The translations under genes were made by a program, and so were the position numbers. DNA of 64,000 nucleotides from Diphasiastrum complanatum (lineage: Eukaryota > Streptophyta > Lycopodiopsida > Lycopodiales > Lycopodiaceae), in the NCBI GenBank assembly GCA_029204225.1, contig CM055095.1:55207612-55271611 (forward strand), written 5' to 3'. Of the stretch, positions 24,802-36,749 are shown piece by piece (positions within the stretch are counted from its first letter, which is position 1; every line of letters starts with the position of its first letter). The notes below the pieces were generated by a model, which saw only the letters and a program-made list of their open reading frames with translations, had not been told where the DNA came from and did no database searches.

Positions 24802-24830
24802 AAGAGGAGGAGGAGGAGGAGGAGGAGCCT
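24802..24830. repeat. (AGG)n triplet repeat upstream of KAB1
   Basis: About eight AGG units. On the minus strand this reads as CCT repeats about 600 bases upstream of the KAB1 start codon. Confidence 0.85.
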
Positions 24831-25123
24831 GGAGGACGACGATCGATGAATAATGGATGGTATGTACATTTATGGATCGTAAATGGATCGTCAAGGCGAT
24901 CCTCGTGGACCTTCCTGACACGATACGTTTGGCGCCCGACGCAGTTAATCGTACGCCACGTGTCCAGGTGATTCGGTCCAGTCCGTGCGATATGACCTGG
25001 TGCAAGGTCACCTGCGGGCCCGGATGGGGAGGTTAGGTCGACCGTCACATGGAAATAATGCCTGGAGGATGGGTCCTGAAGACTTCATTATAAATGGACC
25101 CGGCCGACCTTGGAGAGTGTATT

Positions 25124-25316
25124 TTCAACCACAATAGAGTTTTGTAGTGACACTCGTGGGCTCCCAAAGATCTAATTTTTAACCACAATAGAGTTTTGTA
25201 GTGACAGTGGTGGGCTCCCAAAGATCTAAGAGTAAGTCTCCATGCGCAGTTTCAACCACAATAGAGTTTTGTAGTGACAGTGGTGGGCTCCCAAAGATCT
25301 AAGAGTAAGTTTCCAT
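25124..25316. repeat. Three tandem repeats of about 57-70 bp
   Basis: The unit CAACCACAATAGAGTTTTGT...GGGCTCCCAAAGATCTAA starts near 25,124, 25,180 and 25,251. Copies 2 and 3 share an extra AGAGTAAGT..CCATG tail that copy 1 lacks. Copies differ by a few bases only. It lies about 0.9-1.1 kb upstream of the KAB1 start. Confidence 0.88.
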
Positions 25317-27421
25317 GTATAGGAACAGGACTGGGACTGGTTCACCATTTTTCATCGGAGCAGGGCTCTCTTCTTTTTCGCAAGGATAGCTATCCAATAG
25401 ATGGATTCATGTTGAGCATGGGGTTTTGAGCATGGGGCTGGCTCTAAGGGTGAGTAAATATGATACTATCTTGGGATTTGGAGAGATGGTTGTGACACAC
25501 CCTCACCATTACTAAATGTATTCCTCACCATGACCAAAATATGATTATCCCAAAATCTTCATTATCACTACGACAATCATTCAAGGGTTTAGGGTTTAGG
25601 GTTAGTTAGGCATCCAAAGTTTCTTTGGTCTCAGTTTGAAGAAACCAAGATGCGATATCACTACGACGGGCTTACAGGCTTCTCTTTCTAACCCTTGGCA
25701 CTTGCCTTGGAAATTATGATTTAGAAATCATGTTTGGTTTTTTTTAGCACTAATTGAGGAGGTGAGTTTGTATGTCCCCATGGCAAAGCATATGGCTCTA
25801 GAAACCATTAACGATGATTGAGGGTGCGAAAAGGAGCCCACCGTCCTTGGGACAAATCCTAAGCAGCTTACAATTGCATCATGAGCTCCTAAACTCCAAA
25901 GCCAAAAAACGCTTCAATCATCGGCTCCAAACTACAACTTGAAAAGTTACATAATGTCACATTTAAGTAGCAATGACCTCACCCCTTTATCCATCCGTGA
26001 CTGGTTTGTTTAAAGTTTCAAAAATGAATCATTTAATGTAATAAAAAAGCAAACACTAGGGGTGGGTGGGTCGGTTGGGGTGGACTTTTTGCTGAGGAAG
26101 GGCAATATAGCTTGAGGTAAAAGAGCCATAGACATAAAGGCCTTCCTTGGCGCGAAATTTGTCAAATGTTCATTTGCATATGCTTTCCAAATAGAAGGCT
26201 CTCCAATTTGTAGAAGCCTTCCGAACGGAAGGTTGAATGAAAGAGTTTCTTCATAAAAGCCTCTAAAAGTATGGTAGTTGATGTGAGTAGGCACTCACAA
26301 AAACCAAGGGACTAATTTTATATTTTTATCATAACTTGGTTTGAAGGCTATAACAAAGTTAAATTGAACTCACTTGAAGCCCCAAGCTATAGGCCTCCGA
26401 AATCTTCTAGCATTGCACTTGTACATGGGCTTTATGATGCAAATTGTCATGAACTAGATTTTGACCAATCCTAGTAGGATTTTGATTGTCATAAAAGGCC
26501 TTTAGCTAATGAAAACTCTAGAAACGTGGATCGAGATTTGACCTTTGGGCTTGTGTGCCATTAGGCACTCTAGCAAGGCTATCATGCCTCTCAAGCACTT
26601 CACCTTTTATAATTAAACTCCAACTTACAACATTGAATTATAACAAATTTGCTTCTTTTTTTGAAAGATAGCAGTCAACACAATTCCCTGTTTATTAGTT
26701 GTTGACTTTTGAACATTTTAATGTGCATGTGTCATGTGTGTGTGTGTGCACAGGAGGTCCATAATGCAATTAGAGAGGTTGTGCATGTGAGCTACCAGAT
26801 GGAATTTTGCTTTTTGAAATGGTTCTAAATAGTGTGTACTAGAAATCTCTCATGTACCAATGTCTCTAGTTATAGAAAACAAAGTTAGACTAGTTTATTC
26901 AAATGTTGTTGGTTTAGAGAAGATAATGTTGCCAACCAATACTTAGTATATATCATTTTCATGCCTTTTTCAATTAACATATTTGTATATCAGTCTATTA
27001 GTGTTCATGGTAAGTCCTATACCTGACCTTCAAGTCTCCTTTATTTGTTTGCAACGATAAAGTTATCAACTCGATTATATTCACAAATTCAACAATTTGT
27101 GTATTGCTTCTAGTTAACTCAAAACACGATGAATTTGTTTTGGGACTTTGACCTAAAAAAGAGTAATCTTTTTTGGTGTTTTTTAATGGTCCTAGTTTTA
27201 GGCCAAAATCATGGATTTTTTTAATAAATCTCTAGATTTTGTTTTTTTCAAAAAGTCAAAAAATGCATATTTTGAATAAAGAACTACAAGTTTTTTGTTG
27301 CAAACTTCATAAAACCATCATAATTACAAATGAAATAATAATTCAAGAGAACACATGATTTTTGAAACTCAAAATCCCATAAATACAAAACAAATTAAAT
27401 TATATTCGCACATTCTCTTTT
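25317..27421. other. Non-coding stretch, no gene seen
   Basis: AT-rich DNA without recognisable coding remnants. It includes a TTTAGGGTTTAGGGTTAG word at about 25,587-25,604 (two telomere-like units, too short to mean much), the stem CCTTCCGAACGGAAGG at about 26,217-26,232 and a short (GT)n at about 26,738. Confidence 0.45.
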
Positions 27422-28843
27422 TTAAAGTACATTTTCTAAGGAATTTTCATTGATGCCTCTCAATTCAAAACTTGACATATTCTCAACACTCTCATTTTCA
27501 GCTGATGAAGTGGAAGACCCGTCTTCTTCATCAGAGTCAACTGACATATCTTCTTTAGAATCTGTGTCTAATGTTGACAAAAAACCTTGTAAATCAGCTT
27601 TTCTCTGTTGATGACGAGTGGAGATGATGGTTTTTCCAGTAATCCAAGTCGTTCTTTTAATATAGATATAGTTGACTTTCGTAGATGATTGGTCATTGTT
27701 AATTCAAAATTAAATGCCAAAACATCTACATCCTGTAGATTCAAATCGTCGACTTTTGGTTGATTTTTTGGCAATCTCTTTCTCTTGCCCTTTGGATCTA
27801 CTTGCAACATTTTGAGTTCATACCTTCCCAAAAAAGCATTCATTGAAGTGGTGCGCAACCAATGGACACGTAGTACTTTTGTTTAATTGCTAATTTGAAT
27901 AAAACCAAGTACTTTGGCAATCCAAAATGGATGTCCTTCATTGTTTTCTGAAGCTAGAAGTGCAACAAGGCTTCCAATTTCGATTTCATTCAAATCACCG
28001 CACCATTTCATTTTTGCATCTCTTACACTTTGCCTATTCTTCCTTGAGCCCACATAAATTTCACGTTCCTCACCTTGCACAAGCTGCAAGAAATCGTTTT
28101 CTCGAGGAAGATCCGAAGGTTCGACAGTTGTAGTTGACGTTCCTAATTTTTTATGAGGCCAATGAAATTCTTCAGTTGTTGATGTATGTTCGAGATTGAG
28201 CAAATTGATTTTTTGTTCCTTGAAAAAATTCATCCACCAATGCTGATCAAACTCATCAAAAAAATGATAAGTTGCTTGAGTACTTGATTCCAAAACATTT
28301 AATGAGGCAAATGGATCAATCTCACGATGTTCTCTTTGGGCCTTTTGTTCTTCTAGCAAGGACTTCAAGGGAGACAACACATCAAGCTTGATTTGAGTCG
28401 ATGGAATGTTAAGCAAAAATCGAACTCCTTCAAGAGGTAGCCATGAAACTGAATTTGAAAATAGTTTGCCCATAATAATATAATGTCTGATTTGTTACAT
28501 GTGATTTTAAACTGGTGCTGAAAGCTAATATCATTAATATTAGCTACGCATCGTTCTGTTTCATTGGACGCCTTAACATAATCACGAAAATCATATGTGT
28601 GTCTGATCAATGACACGTTTGGTTTTGGCACATATGATTCCTTGACAATGCTTTGAAGCACTGGTAAAGAAAATGCTTTCTTGCGTCCCAACCTCTTAGA
28701 AAAGCAACTAAACATTTGATCAATTTGATCGTGGGTATGTCCTACAAAAAAAAATCCTCTTTTTACTTTTTTTGAAATTTCTTTTCTCTACTAGCATGGA
28801 CAAGTATGCCAAAACAGTTTAGTGTTTATTTTCCCTAGCAATG

Positions 28844-29126
28844 TTGTCAAGCTGCAAATAAAGTATTTCCGGAAGGTTTTCACCAAATCCTCAAATTATC
28901 TTATGTACAATGGTAATCGTCAAATTTGGATCGTTGCGAACATTGGGATAATTAAAAAAGACCTTGGACTCCAAAGTGCCATTATTTGTCAAGCTGCAAA
29001 TAAAGTATTTCCGGAAGGTTTTCACCAAATCCGCAAATTATCTTATGTACAATGGTGATCGTCAAATTTGGATCGTTGCGAACATTGGGATAATTAAAAA
29101 AGACCTTGGACTCCAAAGTGCCATTA
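28844..29126 (-). repeat. Tandem duplication inside the DUF7869-type pseudogene
   Basis: A 141-base block (28,844-28,984) is repeated at 28,986-29,126 with period 142 and only a couple of visible differences (TCCTCAA/TCCGCAA, GGTAATC/GGTGATC). The block covers the coding segment from KVFFNYPNV to LYLQLD. It interrupts the reading frame exactly before the LQLDN motif. Confidence 0.95.
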
Positions 29127-29891
29127 AACACAAGTGCTCCAACGAGATGAACCTGAATAAAATCTGCCTCACACTCTGACAAAATGAGGCAACATTGTTT
29201 TCTTTTGATCCATGCCATTAATAACAAGGCCTAGATATTTTTGTGGACATTCCAAACATTTCTTTCGATGTTTGGCCAACTTTTGTCTTTCAATTGTTTG
29301 TTGATCTCTGTGCACTTGAAGGGCTTTTGTAGCATCCACTGAAAATACAATGATTTACTTATTTAATAGCATAAAGATCATACCATAATGATATTAAAAA
29401 AGATTGCAACTTAAATTTTTTCAAAACAAAAAGTATTAAAATGAATGACAAATTTGATTAATATTTACCTTTCTCATCATTGGTCTTTGCAAGTTGTTTT
29501 GAAGACTTTAACAACTCGCAAGTGGAACATATTGTCATCGTGATTTTTTTGGGAATCTTTACCAGTCCAAAATCTCTTTTTCAAATTCGAAGAAAATATG
29601 AGTAGCTCAAATAGAGAACATTTTTTGTTTTGGCAAACTCTTTGTACATCAAAAATATTTCTAATTTTGTAAAATTACCTGGCAAGTGAAAATATAAGAA
29701 ATTAGGCAATTTCTCTCCATGCACATCTATGAAATGCTTTAGCCAAGCAGTTGCATTTAAAGCATCTAGAAAAACCATTCAACCCTGTAAGGATCCCCGT
29801 AATGTTTGGTCTTTCTGAAGTCATGCATGCATTCGTTAAAACCACGAGTATCCAATTGCGTGAACTGCTTTGTAAGCTTTGCGACACTTGA

Positions 29892-29964
29892 TGGACAAAC
29901 TAGGATTCGAACCCAGGACCTCCCTCATACCGGATGAGATGCTCTACCACTGAGCTATTTGTCC
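29892..29964 (-). tRNA. tRNA-like sequence, anticodon position CGG (probably a pseudogene or SINE head)
   Basis: 73 bases fold as a cloverleaf. The acceptor stem GGACAAA/TTTGTCC is perfect (7 bp). The D arm is GCTC/GAGC, the anticodon stem TCTCA/TGAGG, the T arm CTGGG/CCTAG and the discriminator A. Internal promoter boxes are good (TAGCTCAGTGG and GGTTCGAATCC). Oddities: the anticodon loop TCCGGTA has C instead of U at position 33, no CCA is encoded, and no run of T follows for termination. By position the anticodon would be CGG (Pro). It sits between two coding segments of the DUF7869-type pseudogene on the same strand. Confidence 0.6.
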
Positions 29965-32683
29965 TGTTTGATAGTTCTCTCTAGAGTGTGGATTGATATT
30001 CCAACAATTTCTTCTATAGTTTCCTCGACTACCATAACCACATTATAATCTTGAATCAAGACATCAGCAAATTCTATTGTATCGTCTACTTTTTCGCTAG
30101 TAGGAGGCTAAGGTTCCTTGGACAAGGGAATTACTAAATCCTCGTTATCTAAACTCTTTCCCACCTCAAATAGTTCATCTAGCAAAACTGAAAGAGATTT
30201 CATTCTCATTTTTACAAAATCAACTAAATTATAATCTAAATCTACTGCAGCAACATGTCTGCCTTTTCTAAATAGCACATGCTCTCGTGGTGTCGCTACC
30301 GCTAAATAAAGTCCAAAACTCAATCAGCTAGGTGAGAAGAAATATCAATTAAACGACTTTTGGTAGGGACAAGCCATGGAATCCGTCATTGGATTCTTCA
30401 GTTTTTTGGTTACGGCTGGATACTGGAACAAGTCTTCAAAACTTGTCAGTCCGAAAGTGTTGTAAGAAAGCATCGAGCGTTTGTCATCTAAAGAATAATA
30501 ACCGATGGTTATGTATTTTATTTTATTGCAAAGTCAAGTTTCTGACATTGGACTTGTATCTGACATGAAACATTACAAGTCCAATAAATAAAAAATTTAA
30601 AAATAAAAAATTTAAAATATAATTATGAACTAAAATACGAATTAATAATTCAAAAACTTAAAAGCTTACCACACAGCATTTTCTATTCCCGCATTACAGA
30701 AAGTTAATAGAGCTTTCTGTACTGAAACTGACTATCGAGAAGAATGAAAAATAACAACTCTCCAAATTGGATAAGTTGTGACTTCAAGAAAACTCTGCAT
30801 GAAACTATGGATTTCAGTGAATTTGAAATGGAAATCATCATTTAATGATTCCTTCAACTGAAATCCATATAGTATATCAGCAATAAAGAGTGTATAAGAC
30901 AATTTCACTACAATCGTCCTCCTCAACCGAGTAAAAGCATGGTTGATCATCGACACTTTTGGGAAGGTAGGTCTCTAATGGATCCGTCTCCGCAATAGTC
31001 TCAACCCATGCTAATCTCTTCTTGTCCTTTTTCTTTGCTTTTGCTTTCAAAATATGTCTCTTGAATTTCTCTGGAAGGACTTTGTTTTTCTTATCTTCGG
31101 GAGACTGAAAAAGAAAAAGTTATGCTTAGCATAGGAAACATAAAATATTAAACAGAATAGGAAATATAAAGTATAAAAAAGAAACAATTAAATAAAGAAA
31201 AAGTTATGCTTAGCATAGGAGACATAAAATATAAAAAAGAAACAATTAATAAGTACATGTGCTAAGCATGAGTGAAGTAAATATCATGTCTCTAAACAAA
31301 ATAAAAAATGGAGTCGGAGATTCATTTCAGCTGTTCAAAGAATAAAGCCTCTAGCACTCTTCAAAATCTTGACAATTTAGCTCTCTCACAAGGGCGTCTT
31401 GAACTTTCATAAATAGTTTATGTCTGGATTTAAAAAGTGTAATTGTTAAAAAAATTTAACAAAATTATGAAAATCATTTTATTATAAAAAGTAACATGAA
31501 AACAAATATTTAAAAAATGACTATTACCTTTGAAATTCTTTTCTCATGTTTGCTAGAGAAAATTGACCATCGGGAACTCTAGAAAGAACACTTATTATTA
31601 GCTCTGAATAGCTAATCCCTTGCATGTTCTTCCACTCTGATATTCCCATTTCTGTAGGGATTGGCTTCAGAGTTTGAGTGTTGACAATTTTCTTCTTTGA
31701 CTTTGAGGCACCCTGAGTATGTTGGTCTTTTATTTGAAAACTTTCTCATTTGTCAAAAAATTTATCAACAAGGGTCCACACCTAAAATCAAAAAAAGTTT
31801 AAATTATTTGATAAGGAATTTAAGGAGTATTGAAATTGAGTTCGTCTGATAAAAACAATTTAAAAAGATTGTAACATATATTATGACCAGAGCATTCCAT
31901 GACGAGCATAGCAAGAAAAACTACCTAGCCACTACAAAAAACAAGCTGAAAAAAATTATTATATTTTGTAAGGCTCTGCGTAGGATTTTTTGAATCAAAA
32001 GGCAGGCCTGTCCCTTGAGCACAAAGTGCTTTCAGCTCTAGTTAATTCACATCTCCTGCTTTGGAGACTCTCATGTATTCTTTGTGAAAGAACTGGATTT
32101 TTTGTATGACGACCATCTTCATCCGGTAGTCCTGATCAATATTATGGTCCCAAGCCAATAATTTTGCTTTTTCCACTGTCAGGCCAGCAAATACAATTAT
32201 TGCACTCACAGTTCGAAAGGAAGGAATATGGGAATACTCTTGAGATAACTGTTTTTGGGCTTGTAAATTGTGTATGCCCCCAAGAACATAAAAATGATAT
32301 GAATTTAATAAAGAAAAATCAAAATTTGCAACATCGTTGTATTTGTTGGGATCAACCAAAACAATAAATGGGATAACTATGGCCTATGTATGATTTTTAA
32401 ATTTTATTTTTAGGTTATGTACATGTGTTTCATTTGGTTCTCTTTCTTCCATTGGCCTATCTCCTATTATTGAGTCTACAAGTGGCCTATCACACTGATT
32501 TATATCTAAAATCAAAGTTGTTTTTCTAATTCTTTTTGTTTTATGAATTTCTTCCCTTAATTTAGCAATTTCAAAACTATCTTGTAAGGGGTTGATGGAG
32601 GCACCAGGTAAAGACATCGATGGTTCAGTCATGGATTTCTTGCTTTCAGTTGATGGAATGGACTTGTGGCGATGTGTAGCCAT

Positions 32684-33009
32684 GGTCTGTTATTTGGTTT
32701 CAAAAGAAACTACCAGTTCAAAATAAAATTTATGTGCGATTGGAAATTTTGTATACCATGTAGAAGTATGCTTTGTTGTACACTTTCTTTTATAAGATTT
32801 ATCAGTGTTTGAAAACTTGTATGTTTTATGATGCCGAGATTTCAAACTTAGTATGGATCTTAAAAATATGCTCCATTGGCTACAAGAGGATGTATAATAT
32901 CAATTGTTGAGTATTTGCATCATACTATTGACAAGAAATATAATTCTACCTTGTGGATGGATGATTGATAAAAATTAGAGAAGTGGATGACAAAAAACAT
33001 TGAAATCTT
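32684..33009. other. Spacer between pseudogene and copia remnant
   Basis: No coding feature. It starts upstream of the pseudogene ATG and ends at the polypurine tract of the copia remnant. It should contain its 3' LTR, of which only the TGTGAAAG start is suggested. Confidence 0.4.
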
Positions 33010-35493
33010 TCACACTCCCTCTTCAACTAGTTTAAGTATAGACTTTGAAAACACTCCAAGTGAAGTCCTATGCTTCATGAACAAGTCCTTTTCCAATGCT
33101 TTGGTGAAGATATCAGCTACACATTCCCTTGAGGACACATGTTGAAGCTCCACCTCCTTTGCCATGACTTGCTCCCTCACTGAGTGATATGCCACCTCAA
33201 TATGCTTGCTCCTAGCATGAAAGATAGGATTGGTTGCCAACCTTTGGGCTGATAGATTGTCACAAAAGATAATTGGGCTCTCTGAAAAATCCAGCAAGTG
33301 AAGATCCTTGATCATCCTCTTGATCCACCTCTTGTGCCATAAATCGTGGTTGGAAAGTTTGATCTCCTCGGCTAGCATCACAACATTACCATCCACATAG
33401 GCAGCGCGGAAATAAAATCATCACCACCTCCTCCCAAGTCTTCTTCGAACGAAGGAGTCTAGTTTGAAAAATCAACCAAACCTTATTCCTCTAGCAATGA
33501 TCTTGCCATCCTTCTTGATGTCACACACATTTCTGGTGAACTCCACAAGAAATCCATTGTCCTACACTAAGAAAGTTCTTAGTGATGCTAGGAATGTAAA
33601 GTACACCATCAATCTTGATCTTCTTTGAAGATCCCAAGCATAGAGATATTGATCCTATGCCTTCTACCTTACAAGCATATTCAATTTTTGTAAAAATTGA
33701 CTTGATAGGACCATCATAGATTGACAAGGTTGAAAAATACTCCCTCTTACTTGCCATGTGGGAGCTAGCCCCACTATCTATCCACCAAGGATTTTCTCCT
33801 CTCATGCTTGAAGATGAGAAACTTGACATCATGAGAGAGTCTTCATGTGAACCCTCCTCATGTTCTCGGTCTAGGTTTGCTTGACTTTGAGCTTGCTTTC
33901 ACTTGAAGCACTCGGAGGCATAATGTCTCATCTTGCTACAAAAGAAGTAGCACTTGATCTTTGACTTATCCTTCTTGGGATTGCTTGAGCTTGGACTTGA
34001 AGATCCTTCTTGATCTTCACCTTTGACTTGGTTCTTCTTGAATGCACCTCCTTTGCCTTTGGATTTGCCTTTGCTCTTGATGAAAAGAGCCTTGTCATCT
34101 TCATCATTGAGGGAGAGCTTCTCCATCCTTGCCTTGATGTGAGTTCTCCTACTTTGCTCAGCCATGAGGACTCCTTGGAGATCTTCAAGAGAGGCCAACT
34201 TGCCCATAATTGCATAACCTTGCACCAAGTTAGCAAAATTCACACTTAGTCCATTCAAGGTTAGTTAAACAAGTTCACATTCCTTAATGGAATCTCCTAT
34301 GTAAGTAAGCTCTTCGTTTAAGTCTTTAACTCTCAAAACATATGAATGACCACTCTCTCCTTGGCTTGAAAGCATTGAAGGATTTGATTCTTCAAGGATA
34401 GAAACCTTGAAGTGTTCTTAGATTCATATATTTTTTGAAGAGTTTCCCATGCTTCTTGAGCCGAGGTGCAAGCACTACCTCCTTAAGAAGCTCATTTTCT
34501 ACATTCATTTTTATACAATGGAGGGAAATCTTGCACCTCTTCTTGTATCTTGTAGCTTCTTGAGGGTGAATAGGCTCAACTTCTTCATCACTTACAATAT
34601 CCATTAGATCTTGTAAAACAAGAATTTATTCCACTCTTAGCTTCCAAATAGAATAATTTGAAGCATTCAATCTATCATTTGGATCCAAGAGATATGTATT
34701 TATGGAAGCCATCTCTCTCTAATCAAGATCTTGATCACAAAAAAATGGATGCAATAAATGATTGAAAAACTAGCTATCTCACTACCTAGGGACTTGAGAA
34801 TGTTCAAAACTTGACTTCTCAATAAGATCCTACATGATCTTAAGCCAAATCAAATTTATTAAAAACAACAAGAATGGAAACTAGCTTGAATTGGAATGAA
34901 AAATGGATCTAGAGTTGCCTCCTTGATCTCGACTTCACAAGGTGTTTGGATTCACTTAACCTAAATCGAAATGAATCAAATGCACATAAATGCCTCTTCA
35001 AATCATCCCTACAAGATCATGTTGACTCTCTATGAAATAATAAGTCCAAACTATTTCTCCAAAACAGGCAAAATTGAACACAATTTTAGCTAGAATTGCA
35101 TTCTATGATGAGTACTTGTCAAGACCTTTGGGATGACCAAAAATTGACTTTGAACGATCTCAATAAGTCTAAGAACGACCTATTACAGCACCAAGAATGA
35201 TGATCTACCTTCCTATTGAATGATTGAAAACTATTCCTTGTAATTGACTCCACAAATCGAGTAGCATCAAAAAGAAGAAAGCACAAAATACTTTTTATTT
35301 TGATCCAATTGATAAGAGATGACCTCAACTCGGATTTTGAATTTTAAAAACCTGTAAATCAAAAGCCATTAGATCTCTCTTCACTCAATTACATCAAATA
35401 TTGAAGGTACAAATCATAGATTGTGTCTAGATAGCAATCAATGCTTTGAATTGTATCAAAATCTATGATTTCTTGGAATGAATCTGATACCAT
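33010..35493 (-). mobile_element. Ty1/copia remnant (gag, protease, RNase H)
   Basis: Minus strand order: primer site at 35,493-35,481, a non-coding leader, and gag from ATG at 34,712 (MASINTYLLDPND...ASNYSIWKLRV). A degenerate CCHC knuckle follows (CYFFCSKMRHYASEC, about 33,905-33,950), then protease (WWIDSGASSHMAS, about 33,750-33,790). RNase H is at 33,396-33,010 (FCDNLSAQRLATNP, HARSKHIEV, DIFTKAL). Integrase and RT are absent between about 33,400 and 33,520, a deletion of the catalytic core. Gag has frameshifts. A polypurine tract GAAGAGGGAG lies just past the RNase H stop. Confidence 0.9.
35481..35493 (-). other. Copia primer-binding site
   Basis: TGGTATCAGATTC on the minus strand, preceded by a sequence ending CAACA. 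It matches the initiator tRNA-Met primer over the first ten bases and fixes the 5' end of the copia remnant. Confidence 0.8.
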
Positions 35494-35904
35494 GTTGAAA
35501 ACGCACCAAAATAAACCCAATTGATCCTAGAAATTATGGAGAAATCACCTACATAAGATCCAAATAAGATTTAATAGCTAGATTACAAATCAATACATTG
35601 ATTTCTAGCTTATCTTGGTTTGAACTCCACAATTTGGCTCCAAAATCATGCAAAGAGGATCACACATGTGAAAGTACGGCCTGATGTTGCTTGTGTACTA
35701 TATTAGTACCGTCAAACTCATCTAATTATTACAAAAATCCATATGCCAATAGCAATCATTATTCAAATGATAGACAAAAACTATTCATGAAGGAAGATCT
35801 CAATTTTACTGATTATTGGATGGATGATCCATCACATATTTATACATAAGTGCCTCGGATCTGAGCATTTAGGGCTTCCTTTGATCCATCCACCTAAACC
35901 TAAT
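35494..35904. other. Candidate LTR or leader-flanking DNA
   Basis: Lies upstream (minus-strand sense) of the copia primer site and downstream of R1 copy 2. It should contain LTR sequence ending CAACA at 35,494, but no second copy was found near 33,000 to prove it. Confidence 0.35.
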
Positions 35905-36736
<832 letters not shown>

Positions 36737-36749
36737 AGTATCTCCCACC

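Larger units (their letters stand above)
27422..32683 (-). pseudogene. Degenerate multi-exon gene of the DUF7869 type with ParB-like N-terminal part
   Basis: Successive minus-strand segments read as one protein. At 32683-32042 a ParB/sulfiredoxin-like part shows SYHFYVLGGIHNLQAQKQL and AGLTVEKAKLLAWDHN. Probable exons follow at 31781-31528, 31423-31370, 31104-30890, 30857-30670 and 30487-29975, several with GT-AG borders. 29890-29471 has KLPNFLYFHLPG and CSTCELLK. 29339-28490 has VINGMDQKKT, LYLQLDN..RENK and GHTHDQIDQMF. 28473-27883 ends GHPFWIAKVLG. 27858-27422 carries VHWLRTTSMNAF and an acidic tail ending in TAA. Damage includes TAG at 32386-32384, TAA at 32044-32042, TGA in place of Trp near 29,580, frameshifts near 28,480 and 29,770, and a tandem duplication. 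I recognise the central motifs as DUF7869 from memory. Function unknown; it may derive from a mobile element. Confidence 0.75.

Noticed and set aside
25587-25604. Telomere-like TTTAGGG words
   Set aside because: Only two to three units, imperfect, in a non-telomeric setting.
32905-33014. 3' LTR of the copia at 33,010-35,493
   Set aside because: The polypurine tract is followed by TGTGAAAG, but no matching sequence was found next to the primer site at 35,493, so no LTR pair can be claimed.
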